DNA of 64,000 nucleotides from an uncultured Cellulophaga sp. (GCA_947492955.1 CANLOV010000009.1:62001-126000); one strand, 5' to 3'. Positions 9,459-19,064 are shown, counted from the first letter of the stretch. Notes: a model not told the origin generated them from the letters alone. Numbers and translations: made by a program.

Positions 9459-9821
9459 ATGAAAATGACGTACTCAGAATTGGATGTTTGGAAAGCATCA
9501 AGAAATCTAGTAAAACAAATTTATATTATTTCGGAAGGTTTTCCTAAGAGCGAATTATATGGTTTAGCAAATCAGTTAAGAAGAAGCTCTGTATCTATTC
9601 CGTCTAATATTGCAGAGGGCTGTGGAAGGAGAACATCGAAAGATACGTTACAGTTTTTATATATTTCAAGAGGGTCATTGTATGAATTAGAGACTCAAAT
9701 TTATTTAGCTTTAGATTTGGGATTTATGAATCAAGATGAGTTTGATACAATTCAAAATAGTATTACTAAATGTAAAAAGCTATTAAATGGATTTATCAAT
9801 TATTATAAAACAAAAAGTTGA
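9459..9821 (+). CDS. Four-helix-bundle protein (23S rRNA intervening-sequence protein type)
   Basis: A 120-residue all-helical protein. Family features include [20 protein letters not shown] at the start, [22 protein letters not shown] in the middle (key part [16 protein letters not shown]) and a [12 protein letters not shown] segment. The family was first seen encoded in intervening sequences of bacterial 23S rRNA genes and is also common as a free-standing gene in Bacteroidota. Its molecular role is not established. An upstream TTG at 9432 is in frame, but the ATG at 9459 fits the family N-terminus better; an ATG at 9465 is also possible. It is flanked by imperfect inverted repeats and sits between the two halves of metH. 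Its stop overlaps the next start (TGATG), so it is translated as part of the metH operon. It is probably a passenger element rather than a methionine gene. Confidence 0.9.
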   Translation: MKMTYSELDVWKASRNLVKQIYIISEGFPKSELYGLANQLRRSSVSIPSNIAEGCGRRTSKDTLQFLYISRGSLYELETQIYLALDLGFMNQDEFDTIQNSITKCKKLLNGFINYYKTKS

Positions 9822-12553
9822 TGAAAGAGATTATAGGACCAACAACCAACAACAATCAACCAACAACTAAAAGATATCTCAAACTATCCGGTCTAGAGCC
9901 TATGATCGTTAACGAGAACATGAACTTTATCAATGTTGGAGAACGAACAAATGTAGCGGGTTCACGTAAATTTTTACGATTAATCAAGGACGAAAAATTT
10001 GATGAAGCCTTGGATATTGCGCGTCATCAGGTTGAAGGGGGAGCTCAAGTTATCGATATTAATATGGACGATGGTTTATTGGATGGAAAAGAGGCCATGG
10101 TTCGTTATTTGAACTTGATTATGGCAGAACCTGATATTGCTCGTGTGCCAATAATGATTGATAGTTCCAAATGGGAAATTATCGAAGCTGGTTTACAAGT
10201 AGTACAAGGAAAATGTGTTGTAAATTCAATTAGTTTAAAAGAAGGAAAAGAGAAGTTTATAAACGAAGCAAAGCTTATTAAACGTTACGGGGCAGCCGTA
10301 ATTGTAATGGCTTTTGATGATGTTGGGCAAGCAGATAATTATGAGCGACGTATTGAAATAGCTGCGCGTTCATATGGTATTTTGGTTGACGAAGTTAATT
10401 TTGCTCCAGAAGATATTATTTTCGATTTAAATATATTTCCTGTGGCAACAGGAATGGATGAGCATAAATTAAATGCCATCGATTTTATTGAAGCCACACG
10501 TTGGGTACGCCAAAATTTGCCACATTGTAGTGTAAGTGGAGGAGTTAGTAATGTATCATTCTCTTTTAGGGGAAATAATCCAGTGCGAGAGGCTATGCAC
10601 TCCGTATTTTTATTTCATGCTATTAAGGCAGGAATGAATATGGGTATCGTTAACCCAGCAATGCTAGAGGTATATGATGATATTCCAAAAGACTTATTAG
10701 AACATGTAGAAGATGTTATTTTAAATAGAAGAGATGACGCTACAGAACGTTTACTTGATTTTGCCGAAACAGTAAAAGGTACAGGTAAAAAAGAAGCTGG
10801 TTTAGATCTATCTTGGAGAGAAGAAGCTTTGCAAGATCGTATTACACGTGCCTTGGTTAAAGGAATTGATCAATTTATAGTTGAAGATGTAGAAGAAGCG
10901 CGTCAAGCTTCGGATAAACCTATTGAGGTAATTGAAGGGCATTTAATGACAGGGATGAATGTGGTTGGTGATCTGTTCGGTGAAGGGAAAATGTTTTTAC
11001 CACAAGTAGTAAAATCAGCTCGTGTAATGAAAAAGGCAGTAGCTTATTTATTGCCATATATTGAAGAAGAAAAACTTAAGAACCCTAAAGTAGAAGGAGA
11101 ATCAGATAATGCAGGTAAAATATTAATGGCCACCGTAAAAGGAGATGTGCATGATATTGGAAAAAATATTGTTTCTGTAGTATTGGCTTGTAACAATTAT
11201 GAAATAGTTGATTTAGGGGTAATGGTACCACCTGAAAAAATTATCCAAGCAGCTATTGATGAAAATGTAGATGCTATTGGCTTGAGTGGGTTAATAACAC
11301 CATCGTTAGATGAAATGGTGTTTTTAGCTAAAGAAATGCAGCGTAAAGATTTTACAATGCCGCTATTAATTGGAGGAGCAACAACAAGTAAAGCGCATAC
11401 TGCAGTTAAAATTGATCCGCAGTATGAAGGTTCAGTGGTTCATGTAAACGACGCTTCACGTGCAGTGACTGTAGTAGGAGATCTGTTAAAGCCAGACACC
11501 AAAGAGGGATATATCAAATCAATCAAAGAAGATTATGATGTTTTCCGTGAAAAGTTTTTAAAGCGAACTAAAAAGAAAGAATATTTATCTATTGAAGATG
11601 CTAGAACCAATCATTATCAAATTGATTGGGAAACTTCAGAAATAGTAAAGCCCAATCAATTAGGGATTCAAGTAATTGAAAACCAAAATTTAAATGAATT
11701 AGTCGATTATATAGACTGGTCTCCGTTTTTTAGATCATGGGATCTGCATGGGAAATATCCTGATATTTTAGAAGATAAAGTAGTAGGGGAGCAAGCAAAA
11801 GAATTATTTGCTGATGCCAAAGAGATGCTAGATCAATTATTAGCCGAAAAATGGTTGAACGGAAAGGCAATTTTTGGATTGTTTGAAGCTAACACTATTG
11901 ATACTGATGATATCGAAGTTTCTTTAGGTGGAGAGCATAAAGCTACTTTTAGAACCTTACGTCAGCAATTAAAGAAATACAAAGGCAAACCAAACTTTGC
12001 GCTAGCCGATTTTGTTGCTCCTAAGGAAACAGGAAAACAAGACTATGTAGGATGTTTTTGTGTCACTACAGGTTTTGGAACCGCAGAGAAAGCGAAAGAG
12101 TTTGAGGAAAAGTTAGATGATTATAATGCTATCATGGTAAAAGCCTTGGCTGATCGTTTAGCAGAAGCTTATGCAGAATATTTACATAAAGAAGTTCGTA
12201 TGAAACATTGGGGCTATGCCGCTAACGAAGGTTTAACCAATGAGGAATTAATTAAAGAAACGTATAAAGGAATTCGTCCAGCTCCTGGGTATCCAGCTTG
12301 TCCAGATCATTTAGAAAAACTTACGATTTGGGATTTGCTACAAGTTAAAGAAACCATTGGAGTAGAGTTAACAGAGAGTATAGCCATGTGGCCAGCAGCA
12401 TCGGTTTCTGGTTACTATTTTGGAAATGAAGAAGCGCGTTACTTTGGACTAGGAAAGATAAAAGAAGATCAGGTAAAAGACTTTGCTGAAAGAAAATCTA
12501 TTGATTTGGATTATGCAACGAAATGGTTAAGTCCAAATATAGCAGATGATTAA
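9821..12553 (+). CDS. metH: Methionine synthase, folate/cobalamin/activation (C-terminal) part
   Basis: A 910-residue protein with the remaining modules of cobalamin-dependent methionine synthase in order. These are the pterin-binding barrel (about residues 20-290; [16 protein letters not shown]), the helical cap and B12 domain (about 320-560; GDVHDIGKN with the cobalt-ligand histidine near 444, then [10 protein letters not shown] and [15 protein letters not shown]), and the C-terminal S-adenosylmethionine reactivation domain ([12 protein letters not shown]). The ATG at 9821 overlaps the preceding stop as TGATG; a TTG directly before it is less likely. The first ~18 residues, rich in Asn, Gln, Thr and Pro, are translated from the right inverted repeat and have no counterpart in ordinary MetH. 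True homology begins near LKLSGLEP. It works with the 8430-9428 product. Confidence 0.95.
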   Translation: MKEIIGPTTNNNQPTTKRYLKLSGLEPMIVNENMNFINVGERTNVAGSRKFLRLIKDEKFDEALDIARHQVEGGAQVIDINMDDGLLDGKEAMVRYLNLIMAEPDIARVPIMIDSSKWEIIEAGLQVVQGKCVVNSISLKEGKEKFINEAKLIKRYGAAVIVMAFDDVGQADNYERRIEIAARSYGILVDEVNFAPEDIIFDLNIFPVATGMDEHKLNAIDFIEATRWVRQNLPHCSVSGGVSNVSFSFRGNNPVREAMHSVFLFHAIKAGMNMGIVNPAMLEVYDDIPKDLLEHVEDVILNRRDDATERLLDFAETVKGTGKKEAGLDLSWREEALQDRITRALVKGIDQFIVEDVEEARQASDKPIEVIEGHLMTGMNVVGDLFGEGKMFLPQVVKSARVMKKAVAYLLPYIEEEKLKNPKVEGESDNAGKILMATVKGDVHDIGKNIVSVVLACNNYEIVDLGVMVPPEKIIQAAIDENVDAIGLSGLITPSLDEMVFLAKEMQRKDFTMPLLIGGATTSKAHTAVKIDPQYEGSVVHVNDASRAVTVVGDLLKPDTKEGYIKSIKEDYDVFREKFLKRTKKKEYLSIEDARTNHYQIDWETSEIVKPNQLGIQVIENQNLNELVDYIDWSPFFRSWDLHGKYPDILEDKVVGEQAKELFADAKEMLDQLLAEKWLNGKAIFGLFEANTIDTDDIEVSLGGEHKATFRTLRQQLKKYKGKPNFALADFVAPKETGKQDYVGCFCVTTGFGTAEKAKEFEEKLDDYNAIMVKALADRLAEAYAEYLHKEVRMKHWGYAANEGLTNEELIKETYKGIRPAPGYPACPDHLEKLTIWDLLQVKETIGVELTESIAMWPAASVSGYYFGNEEARYFGLGKIKEDQVKDFAERKSIDLDYATKWLSPNIADD
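9839..9870 (+). repeat. Right inverted repeat of the IVP cassette
   Basis: A CAAC-rich stretch, the imperfect reverse complement of 9414-9445. It lies inside the start of the second metH gene and encodes the low-complexity residues TTNNNQPTT near its N-terminus. Confidence 0.75.
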
Positions 12554-12563
12554 GTAGTTTGTA

Positions 12564-13049
12564 ATGACAATTAAAGATTTTATTCTAAGTTTTAACGAGT
12601 TGTTTAAAGGTAATCCATGGTATGGAGTTTCTACAATGGATTCTTTAGAGACAATTTCTTTTGAACAATGGAATAAAAAACCAATTGGCGTATCTAATTC
12701 TATAGCTACTATTGTTTGGCATGTAATAGATTGGCGTTGTTTTGTAATTGAAAAAATAAAAGATAATGAAGCTTTTGATATTGTTTTAAATACGGAAGCA
12801 GATTGGAGAAAAGATATTCTTGTTAATAAAGAAGCCGACGTTTTAGAGATTGTTACAACACTAAAGAATACACAAGAAACTATTTGTAGGTTGTTAAAAG
12901 AAAAACCAGCATCTTGGCTTTTAGAAACAACAAAAGGAAAAGAGTACAATAATGAATATATGCTACGTGGTATACTAAATCATGATGCTTATCATTTAGG
13001 GCAAATAAATTTAATATATAGTCAGTTAAATAAAAGTGATATTGCTTAA
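12564..13049 (+). CDS. DinB-like (DinB/YfiT superfamily) protein
   Basis: A 161-residue four-helix protein. The metal-binding histidines of the DinB/YfiT-like fold are visible: H53 in SIATIVWHVIDW, and two more in ILNHDAYHLGQI near residues 138-149. Many members bind a divalent metal or act in low-molecular-weight thiol-dependent reactions, but no substrate can be assigned here. It starts 10 bases after the end of metH and could ride on that transcript. Its stop overlaps the convergent AraC gene by 4 bases, which leaves no room for a conventional terminator between them. Confidence 0.82.
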   Translation: MTIKDFILSFNELFKGNPWYGVSTMDSLETISFEQWNKKPIGVSNSIATIVWHVIDWRCFVIEKIKDNEAFDIVLNTEADWRKDILVNKEADVLEIVTTLKNTQETICRLLKEKPASWLLETTKGKEYNNEYMLRGILNHDAYHLGQINLIYSQLNKSDIA

Positions 13050-13924
13050 GAGCTAGCTTCTCTATAGCTTTTTGGAGAACTCCCTACGTGTCTTTTAAAA
13101 TACTTTACAAAATAAGAAGCATCATCAAAACCAATTTTAAAAGCAATTTCTCCTATTTGCAAAGATGTAAATCGTAATAAACGTTTAGCTTCTAAAATAA
13201 TACGTTCTGCTATAAGTTGCGAAGGAGATTTTCCTATAATGTTTTTTGTAATTGTAGTTAATGTTTTAGAGGAAATATGAAGTAAGTCGGCATAATAGTT
13301 TACGGAAAAGCCATCTTTATAATGAGCTTCTATAAGCTCTTTGTACTTAAAAAATTGTAGTTCGTATTGGCTGTTTAATTCTATTTTCTTTGTAGCATCT
13401 TTTTGATGTATACGTTCTAAATTAATTAACATGGCTTTTAATAAAAACCGAACTACATCTTCATAACCAAAACTACCTCTTTTATCTAATTCCTTTTTTA
13501 TCAACTTAATATAGTTGTTTACAACATCGCAGCTATCATTATTTATAGGGTAGCAGGGATTCTGTTGGGAGTTAAATAGATTGTATTTTAGAAAGATATC
13601 TACATCGGAATGCATAAAAAAACTTTCATTAAAATGTATAAGCCAACCTTCTATTTCTAAATCATCATCAAAAGAATGTATTTGGTCTTTTGTGATAAAT
13701 AGAATGGTATTATCTTTTATTTCATAAGTTTTAAAATCTACTGTATGTGTACCACCACCGTTAAAAAACCATATAATTTGGTAATAACTATGAGAATGCG
13801 GAATAGCTGCTTTTTCTCCACTTTTTTTTCGATATTCTTTTAACGAGTACAATTCAAATTGCAACATTTCTGGGTGCAATTTGTGTAAGTGATATTGCTC
13901 TATTTTAGAATTAGATTTAGGCAT
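13046..13924 (-). CDS. AraC family transcriptional regulator
   Basis: A 292-residue regulator with an N-terminal cupin-like sensor (IPHSHSYYQIIWFFNGGGTH region, about residues 40-130) and a C-terminal pair of helix-turn-helix motifs (about 195-290). The DNA-binding domain shows INYYADLLHISSKTL-like and LQIGEIAFKIGFDDASYFVKYFKRHVG patterns ending SPKSYRE. It lies next to the amine oxidase, carboxymuconolactone-decarboxylase-like and SDR genes on the same strand, so it is a candidate regulator of that cluster. The effector is unknown. Confidence 0.92.
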   Translation of the reverse strand: MPKSNSKIEQYHLHKLHPEMLQFELYSLKEYRKKSGEKAAIPHSHSYYQIIWFFNGGGTHTVDFKTYEIKDNTILFITKDQIHSFDDDLEIEGWLIHFNESFFMHSDVDIFLKYNLFNSQQNPCYPINNDSCDVVNNYIKLIKKELDKRGSFGYEDVVRFLLKAMLINLERIHQKDATKKIELNSQYELQFFKYKELIEAHYKDGFSVNYYADLLHISSKTLTTITKNIIGKSPSQLIAERIILEAKRLLRFTSLQIGEIAFKIGFDDASYFVKYFKRHVGSSPKSYREASS

Positions 13925-13993
13925 TTATTTAAATTCACTTATACCATTAAGTTATAGGTTAAAAGGTACTGCTTTTAAAACAAATATAAATTA

Positions 13994-15034
13994 CTATTTT
14001 ACTGTTAATTTCTTAGCAGCAATAATTCCGCTATAAATAGCACCATCCATATAGCCACCATATACAGGTGAAGTTTCTGTTCCAGAGAATAATAATTTTC
14101 CGTTCAAATATTTTTCTGTAAATAGATGGTTCCCATAGGAAGGACTCATGTAAATAGATTTTATAGTTTTACAAGAGGTGTCTTTATCTTTAGACCAATC
14201 TTTTTCTTTGTAATGTATATAGTCTAAAATTTCGTCTCCTAAATACTTTTTTAAATAATCAAGGATTTTAGTTTTACGAGCTTCAGGTGTTAGGTCTCTT
14301 AAAGCTTCGTTTACAAACCCCATTAAAGCATAGGTGTTGTTTTCTATATCATTATGGTCATATAATTCAACTACAGCACCAACTTGACCTATTAACATCC
14401 CAGAAAAATTTTTATTTCTCCAGAATGGTGTTTTAAATGTTAATCCTACTTTTATAGCATTACTCATCCAAGTGTGTGTAGTTTTCATTGCTATAGTAAG
14501 CTCTTGGGGGAGTTCTGGAACAAAGTTAATACGTTCTGTAATTCTAGGAGGGATAGTTATAATAACTTTCTCGGCACTAAAAGTTTCTTTATTCGTGGTT
14601 ACAGTAACAGTTTTGCCTTTGACTTCAATACTGGTAACAGTTTGTTCTGTTTTAATCGTATTATTAATTGCTTTTGCTAAAGCATTTATAATAGCTAATG
14701 AGCCACCTCCAATACGATATGCAGACGGATGATTTGGGTCGTTTTCAAAATAATGTTCTGGTGCCATTGAATTATACACCAGAACACTTTTTCCTTTATT
14801 GTATTGGTGAAATTTTTCCACCTTTAATTCATCTAATAAATCTATTACATTTTCATGATGATTTTGAAACCAAGTGGCTCCTAAATCAATGCCATTTTCT
14901 GTTAAAATTCTACCACCGATACGTTCTCTGGATTCTAAAACCAAAAAATTAGTTTCTCCCATTTTATGTAACATGTAGGCTGTAGTAAGACCAGATAATC
15001 CAGCGCCAATTATAATATATTTAGTAGATGTCAT
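13994..15034 (-). CDS. FAD-dependent amine oxidase family protein
   Basis: A 346-residue flavoprotein. The N-terminal dinucleotide fold YIIIGAGLSGLTTAYMLHKM (residues 6-25) is followed by ESRERIGGRIL, the classical amine oxidase/protoporphyrinogen oxidase signature. The C-terminus LLFSGTETSPVYGGYMDGAI is the second FAD-contacting segment. It is shorter than typical monoamine oxidases (about 450 residues) and has no signal peptide or membrane anchor. The reaction is probably oxidation of an amine or similar small molecule in the cytoplasm; the substrate is not visible. The gap to the upstream carboxymuconolactone-decarboxylase-like gene is only 7 bases, so they form an operon with the SDR. Confidence 0.88.
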   Translation of the reverse strand: MTSTKYIIIGAGLSGLTTAYMLHKMGETNFLVLESRERIGGRILTENGIDLGATWFQNHHENVIDLLDELKVEKFHQYNKGKSVLVYNSMAPEHYFENDPNHPSAYRIGGGSLAIINALAKAINNTIKTEQTVTSIEVKGKTVTVTTNKETFSAEKVIITIPPRITERINFVPELPQELTIAMKTTHTWMSNAIKVGLTFKTPFWRNKNFSGMLIGQVGAVVELYDHNDIENNTYALMGFVNEALRDLTPEARKTKILDYLKKYLGDEILDYIHYKEKDWSKDKDTSCKTIKSIYMSPSYGNHLFTEKYLNGKLLFSGTETSPVYGGYMDGAIYSGIIAAKKLTVK

Positions 15035-15041
15035 TACTTTA

Positions 15042-15347
15042 TTATTTATCCATTAAATGCGTACCATGTACTACTGCTGCACCTGCTCTTAAGGCTGCTG
15101 CTACAAAAGTTACTTCTGCTAACTCTTCTTCTGTAGCTCCTGCTTTTACTGCATGGTCTTTATGAATTTCTAGACAGTATGGGCATTGCGTTGTAAGTGC
15201 AACAGCTACTGCTATTAATTCTTTATATTTTTTAGGAATTGCACCATCGCCCAAAGCAGCTTGGTCTAAAGCTTGAAAAGCTTTCATTGCAGATTCCGCA
15301 TTTTTTCCTAATGTACCTAATTTTTTTAGGTTATTCATATCATACAT
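15042..15347 (-). CDS. Carboxymuconolactone decarboxylase / AhpD-like protein
   Basis: A small helical protein (101 residues from the chosen start) with the AhpD-like motif TTQCPYCLEIHKDHAVKAGA. The CxxC and downstream His are the thiol catalytic centre of alkylhydroperoxidase D-type proteins. The frame extends 15 codons further upstream, but family N-termini fit MYDMNNLKKL, so the ATG at 15347 is preferred (the one at 15338 is also possible). It sits between the amine oxidase and an SDR in one operon. A role in removing peroxide made by the oxidase is plausible but inferred from position only. Confidence 0.87.
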   Translation of the reverse strand: MYDMNNLKKLGTLGKNAESAMKAFQALDQAALGDGAIPKKYKELIAVAVALTTQCPYCLEIHKDHAVKAGATEEELAEVTFVAAALRAGAAVVHGTHLMDK

Positions 15348-15407
15348 AATCAATTTTTTTAAAATTAAAGGTGAGCATATTGTTATGCTCACCCTATAAA
15401 TAATAAT

Positions 15408-16157
15408 TTAGTTTCTTCCAGACATTACACCACCATCAGTATCCCAGATGGCCCCAGTTACCCATCCTGCTTTATCTGAAAGTAAGTATGAAATGGTATC
15501 TGCTACGTCCTGTGCTTTTCCGTTACGTCCTATTGGGTGAAAACCATGGAAGTTTTGTAAAGCATCGTGTGCTTCTTGTTTACCTCCAAATACACTTTCA
15601 TATACAGGTGTTTCTACAACTGCAGGAGAAACAGCATTTACACGAATTTTATGATCTGCTAATTCCATTGCTAAGTGTTGTGTTAAAGAATGTAAACCTG
15701 CTTTTTGCATAGAGTATGCAGAAGAAGGAGTAGCTTTAACGGCTTGTTTTGCCCACATAGAACCAACATTTACGATAGCTCCACCTTCTGTGTCTTTCAT
15801 TTTATTAGCAGCAGCTTGTGTAATAAAGAAAAAGCCTCTGTTTAAGTCTTGGTACGAATCGTAGTCTGCCTTTGTATGGTCTAAGAAAGATTTAGGTCCA
15901 AAAATACCCGAAGCATTTACTAAATAATCTAGGTTATCCCAACTACCTACTGCTTGGTTTAGAGCTTCTACTTGCTCACTATCTGTAATATCTACTTTGT
16001 GCGTGTGTAAATTTCCTGATGCAGCATTTTTAAATGCTTCTAATTTTGTATCATTAGTACCAACTACGTGTACTTCAACACCTTCGTTTAATAAGTTTTC
16101 AGCTGTAGCTCTCCCTATTCCGCTACTACCACCGATAATTAATGCTCTTTTGCTCAT
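15408..16157 (-). CDS. Short-chain dehydrogenase/reductase (SDR)
   Basis: A 249-residue classical SDR. The cofactor motif [14 protein letters not shown] lies at residues 8-21, NASG near 82-85, the catalytic Ser in NVGSMWAKQ, and Tyr/Lys in YSMQK. The C-terminus has the usual DGGVMSGRN ending. It oxidises or reduces a small alcohol or ketone with NAD(P); the substrate is unknown. It is the first gene of an apparent operon with the carboxymuconolactone-decarboxylase-like protein and the amine oxidase. A TAnnTTTG-type element lies about 40 bases upstream. Confidence 0.93.
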   Translation of the reverse strand: MSKRALIIGGSSGIGRATAENLLNEGVEVHVVGTNDTKLEAFKNAASGNLHTHKVDITDSEQVEALNQAVGSWDNLDYLVNASGIFGPKSFLDHTKADYDSYQDLNRGFFFITQAAANKMKDTEGGAIVNVGSMWAKQAVKATPSSAYSMQKAGLHSLTQHLAMELADHKIRVNAVSPAVVETPVYESVFGGKQEAHDALQNFHGFHPIGRNGKAQDVADTISYLLSDKAGWVTGAIWDTDGGVMSGRN

Positions 16158-16196
16158 GACTTTTATTGTTTTATTACTATTTTAAATTTGATACTA

Positions 16197-16204
16197 CAAA
16201 GGTA
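16197..16204 (-). promoter_or_regulatory. -7 promoter element of the SDR operon
   Basis: Read on the minus strand, this is TACCTTTG, a full match to TAnnTTTG, about 40 bases before the SDR start. I see no convincing -33 element. Confidence 0.45.
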
Positions 16205-16316
16205 TATTTGGATATAAGCGTATTGTAGTGTAAAAAAGAGAATAAATGGTAATTTTAGGAAGACATAAGTATAATAGGAGTTAAAAACAATACATTTAAG
16301 GCTAAAACAAGAAGTT

Positions 16317-16946
16317 ATTAAAAAGAAAATAGATCATATTGTATATGTTGTTTCTAATTTAGATGAAGCAATATTGGAGTTTGAAAAAAGAATTGGTGTT
16401 CGTCCTGTTTTTGGAGGATATCACGCAACTCAAGGAACAAAAAATGCATTAATAAATCTTAATGATGGTTGTTATCTAGAGCTATTGGCTATAGATACTA
16501 CGAATAAAGATATTAAACCACCTAGGTGGATGGGAGTTGATGTTTTAACAAAAAATAAATTAACTCGTGTAGCTTTAAAGTCTAATAGTTTACAAGAAGA
16601 TAGTATTATATTAAAAGAGTATAATTCGGAAATGGGAACTGTAAACAAGGGTTTAAGAAAAACAACTAACGGTAATGTATTGCAATGGGAATTAATAATG
16701 CCATTAGCTACACCAGAAGTAGAAATTGTACCTTTTTTAATAGATTGGTCTAAGTCCGAAATACATACTTCTAATTATATGGCAGACATGAGATGCGAGC
16801 TTGTAGAGATATACGCTACGCACCCTAATCCAGAAAAATACATGGATGTATTAGAATCATTAAATTTTGATATGAGAGTTAAAACAGATAAAGAAGTAGC
16901 ATTAAAAGCAATATTAAAAACACCTTTAGGGATTATTCATATATAA
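16317..16946 (+). CDS. Glyoxalase-like (VOC superfamily) protein, start codon unclear
   Basis: The protein belongs to the glyoxalase-like VOC group: KKKIDHIVYVVSNLDEAI, FGGYHATQGTKNALINL, GCYLELLAID. The family N-terminus (IDHIVYVV, with a metal-site-like His) is encoded at 16329-16352. The in-frame open stretch back to the stop at 16275-16277 contains no ATG, GTG or TTG before that point. The first ordinary start is TTG at 16374, which would remove the first beta strand. ATT at 16317 is therefore given as a tentative start. Either a rare start codon is used or the start has been lost by mutation. The protein is otherwise intact (about 210 residues) and runs into def after 5 bases. The reaction is unknown. 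Confidence 0.7.
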   Translation: MKKKIDHIVYVVSNLDEAILEFEKRIGVRPVFGGYHATQGTKNALINLNDGCYLELLAIDTTNKDIKPPRWMGVDVLTKNKLTRVALKSNSLQEDSIILKEYNSEMGTVNKGLRKTTNGNVLQWELIMPLATPEVEIVPFLIDWSKSEIHTSNYMADMRCELVEIYATHPNPEKYMDVLESLNFDMRVKTDKEVALKAILKTPLGIIHI

Positions 16947-16951
16947 ATAGT

Positions 16952-17476
16952 ATGGCTGTACAAAAAGTTGTAAAAATGGGAAACCCTATACTTAGGGAAA
17001 AATCTTTGGAAGTAAAAGAAGCTATTTTGTCGGAAAGCTTTCAAAAGTTTCTTACTAATTTAATAGATACGATGAGAGCAGCAAATGGCGCAGGCATTGC
17101 AGCACCACAAGTGGGTGTGTTAAAGCGTGTTTTTGTAATGGAAATGGAAGCTAATATTAGATATCCAGAGAAGGAGTCTTTCCCTTTGTATGTAGCTATA
17201 AATCCAACAATAGAATTTTTAAGTAACGATTTGGTAGATAGTTGGGAAGGTTGTCTTTCTATTCCAAATATTAGAGGAATGTTAAAACGCTATAATCATA
17301 TTAAATTAAGTGCGCACAACATAAAAGGAGAAAAATATGAAGTTGATTTAAAAGGTTTTGCAGCTATAGTTGCACAACATGAGCTGGATCATTTAAATGG
17401 CATATTACTTATAGATAGAATGGATAATATGAAAACGCTTTCTTTTCAGGAAGAATATGAAAAATATTGGATGTAA
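16952..17476 (+). CDS. def: Peptide deformylase
   Basis: A 174-residue enzyme that removes the formyl group from the N-terminal methionine of new proteins. All three family motifs are present: GAGIAAPQVG (residues 46-55), EGCLSIP with the metal-binding C101, and QHELDH with H143, the catalytic E144 and H147. The length is normal for a deformylase. It follows the glyoxalase-like gene after 5 bases and ends at a strong bidirectional terminator. It may be a second copy; whether another def exists elsewhere cannot be seen here. Confidence 0.95.
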   Translation: MAVQKVVKMGNPILREKSLEVKEAILSESFQKFLTNLIDTMRAANGAGIAAPQVGVLKRVFVMEMEANIRYPEKESFPLYVAINPTIEFLSNDLVDSWEGCLSIPNIRGMLKRYNHIKLSAHNIKGEKYEVDLKGFAAIVAQHELDHLNGILLIDRMDNMKTLSFQEEYEKYWM

Positions 17477-17482
17477 TGAATT

Positions 17483-17530
17483 AAACTAAAGTGGGGCATA
17501 GAATTATTCTATGCCCCACTTTAGTTTTTT
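17483..17530. terminator. Bidirectional terminator between def and the thioredoxin gene
   Basis: A perfect 22-base inverted repeat (17483-17504 and 17506-17527) has a core of GTGGGGCATAG and is centred on one base. A-rich flanks on the left and T6 on the right let it stop transcription from both convergent genes. Confidence 0.92.
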
Positions 17531-17541
17531 ATAGTAAATGC

Positions 17542-17859
17542 TTAATTTAATAAGGCATCTATTTTTTTTCTTAATTCGTGTTCAGGAGCTAAACCAGCCT
17601 GATTGTCTACAATTTTAGAATCCTTAATAAAGAAAAGAGCAGGGATACTACGAACCTGGAATTTTTGAGATAATTCTCTATTATCATCTACATTTACTTT
17701 TCTAACTTCTATACGATCTTCGTATTCTTTTGATAGTTTTTCAACTATTGGTAAAAGTGTCTGACATGGACCACACCAGTCTGCATAAAAATCTAAAAGA
17801 ACTGGTTTTTCTTGATTTAAAACATCTGTAAAATCTTGAGTACTTTCTATTGCTTTCAT
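17542..17859 (-). CDS. Thioredoxin
   Basis: A 105-residue classical thioredoxin with the active site DWCGPCQ (C29 and C32) and the cis-proline segment RSIPALFFI. There is no signal peptide, so it is a cytoplasmic disulfide reductant. It is the last gene of a minus-strand group with OsmC (21-base gap) and an isochorismatase-like gene. Co-location with OsmC suggests a thiol or peroxide stress role. It may be an accessory copy rather than the main trxA. Confidence 0.93.
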   Translation of the reverse strand: MKAIESTQDFTDVLNQEKPVLLDFYADWCGPCQTLLPIVEKLSKEYEDRIEVRKVNVDDNRELSQKFQVRSIPALFFIKDSKIVDNQAGLAPEHELRKKIDALLN

Positions 17860-17880
17860 TTAATTTTTTTAATTAAGTTA

Positions 17881-18300
17881 TTATAAAATTTGTTCTGGGA
17901 TTTTAGAATCAACAAACTCCCAATCACCTCTTACCATTCGGGTTACATAACAATTATCTCCTTCTTTAATAAGGTAAGTTCTTTGTTCTTCTGTAATATC
18001 ACCTTCAATATTTATAGATGATTCCACGGTAGTTTTAAAACTGCCATCTTCTTGTCTAGAAACTGTTTGAGATAAATCTGCATTTACATCACCAATTTCC
18101 CAACCTTTTCTTCTTGCAACATTACGTATTGTTGCTACTTTACACATAGATATGCCTGCAAGTAAAAATTCTACAGGAGAAAAACCTAAATCTGTACCTT
18201 TAGCTTTAATTGGCTCATCTCCAATTACTGCATGTCTCCCATTGCTGATTATGGATTGATAACCAGTAGGAATATTTTTTATATTAATTTCTGTTGCCAT
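17881..18300 (-). CDS. OsmC family protein
   Basis: A 139-residue OsmC/Ohr-type protein with the two conserved cysteines, one in AGISMCKVATIRNVA (about residue 74) and one in GDNCYVTRM (about residue 115). Members reduce organic hydroperoxides with a cysteine pair. Its start overlaps the stop of the upstream isochorismatase-like gene as TAATG, so translation is coupled. The neighbouring thioredoxin could supply electrons, which is an inference from position. Confidence 0.9.
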   Translation of the reverse strand: MATEINIKNIPTGYQSIISNGRHAVIGDEPIKAKGTDLGFSPVEFLLAGISMCKVATIRNVARRKGWEIGDVNADLSQTVSRQEDGSFKTTVESSINIEGDITEEQRTYLIKEGDNCYVTRMVRGDWEFVDSKIPEQIL

Positions 18301-19028
18301 TATTTAGCATCTTTAATTTCTTTCACAATTTCTTTAGTTGTATACACATGGCTAGCAATCATTTTAAAGTTTACTAGTGCAGCTTCGTATGCATTCATTC
18401 CAGGAAGAATTGCTCCTGCAGTAGCATCTGAAACAACAGCCACTCTAAAACCAGATTCTACTAAATCTCTCATGTGAGATTCCGTGCATAAGTTTGCAGA
18501 CATTCCTGCAAGAATTACATTATCAAAACCATGCTTACGTAATTGTAGTGCTAAATCATTAGATTCTGGCCCGTATACTTTATGCGGACTAGTAACAACA
18601 ACATTATCTTCATCAATATATTTCTTATATTTATCTAACCAATCTGCTCCAGAGTTTTCAAAACCATCAGTTTTAAGTGTATGTGATCTATCAAACATAT
18701 TAATCTTGTGCATTAAAGCCTCTAATGCTCCTTCTATCTTCCAATTATGATCATGCTTATAATAGTAGTGAGGTGATACGAAAACGGTTATATTTTTCTT
18801 TTTAGCTATTTTAAATAGCTTTTCAATGTTTTCTACTGTATTGTTTGCGGTAACACTTTCTCCCACAACACCCCATGTTACACCATCAGGACTTAAAAAA
18901 TCATTTTGAGGGTCTGTTATTACAATTGCTGTTCTAGAGTCTACTGTAAAACCAGGATCTGGTAGCTGAGCAAAAGCACTACCTACACTAGATAATAATA
19001 TTACTAATACTGCGAATAAATTTTTCAT
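18300..19028 (-). CDS. Exported isochorismatase-like cysteine hydrolase
   Basis: A 242-residue protein with an N-terminal signal peptide (MKNLFAVLVILLSSVGSAFA, cleavage near residue 20) followed by an isochorismatase-fold hydrolase. The fold shows AIVITDPQNDFLS with the catalytic Asp, a Lys in SPHKVYGP, and the nucleophile Cys in LAGMSANLCTESHMRDL. The fold hydrolyses amides or vinyl ethers in small molecules, and the substrate is not evident. Export is unusual, as most relatives are cytoplasmic. It heads an operon with OsmC and thioredoxin. A TAnnTTTG element and a perfect 8-base inverted repeat lie upstream. Confidence 0.88.
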   Translation of the reverse strand: MKNLFAVLVILLSSVGSAFAQLPDPGFTVDSRTAIVITDPQNDFLSPDGVTWGVVGESVTANNTVENIEKLFKIAKKKNITVFVSPHYYYKHDHNWKIEGALEALMHKINMFDRSHTLKTDGFENSGADWLDKYKKYIDEDNVVVTSPHKVYGPESNDLALQLRKHGFDNVILAGMSANLCTESHMRDLVESGFRVAVVSDATAGAILPGMNAYEAALVNFKMIASHVYTTKEIVKEIKDAK

Positions 19029-19064
19029 ATCTTATATTTTTAAATTATACATAATTTGTTAAAA

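Noticed and set aside
8430-12553. metH split read as a sequencing error or a recent pseudogene
   Set aside because: Both halves are full-length for their domains with all key residues. Two-gene metH is known in flavobacteria, and a complete gene lies between them.
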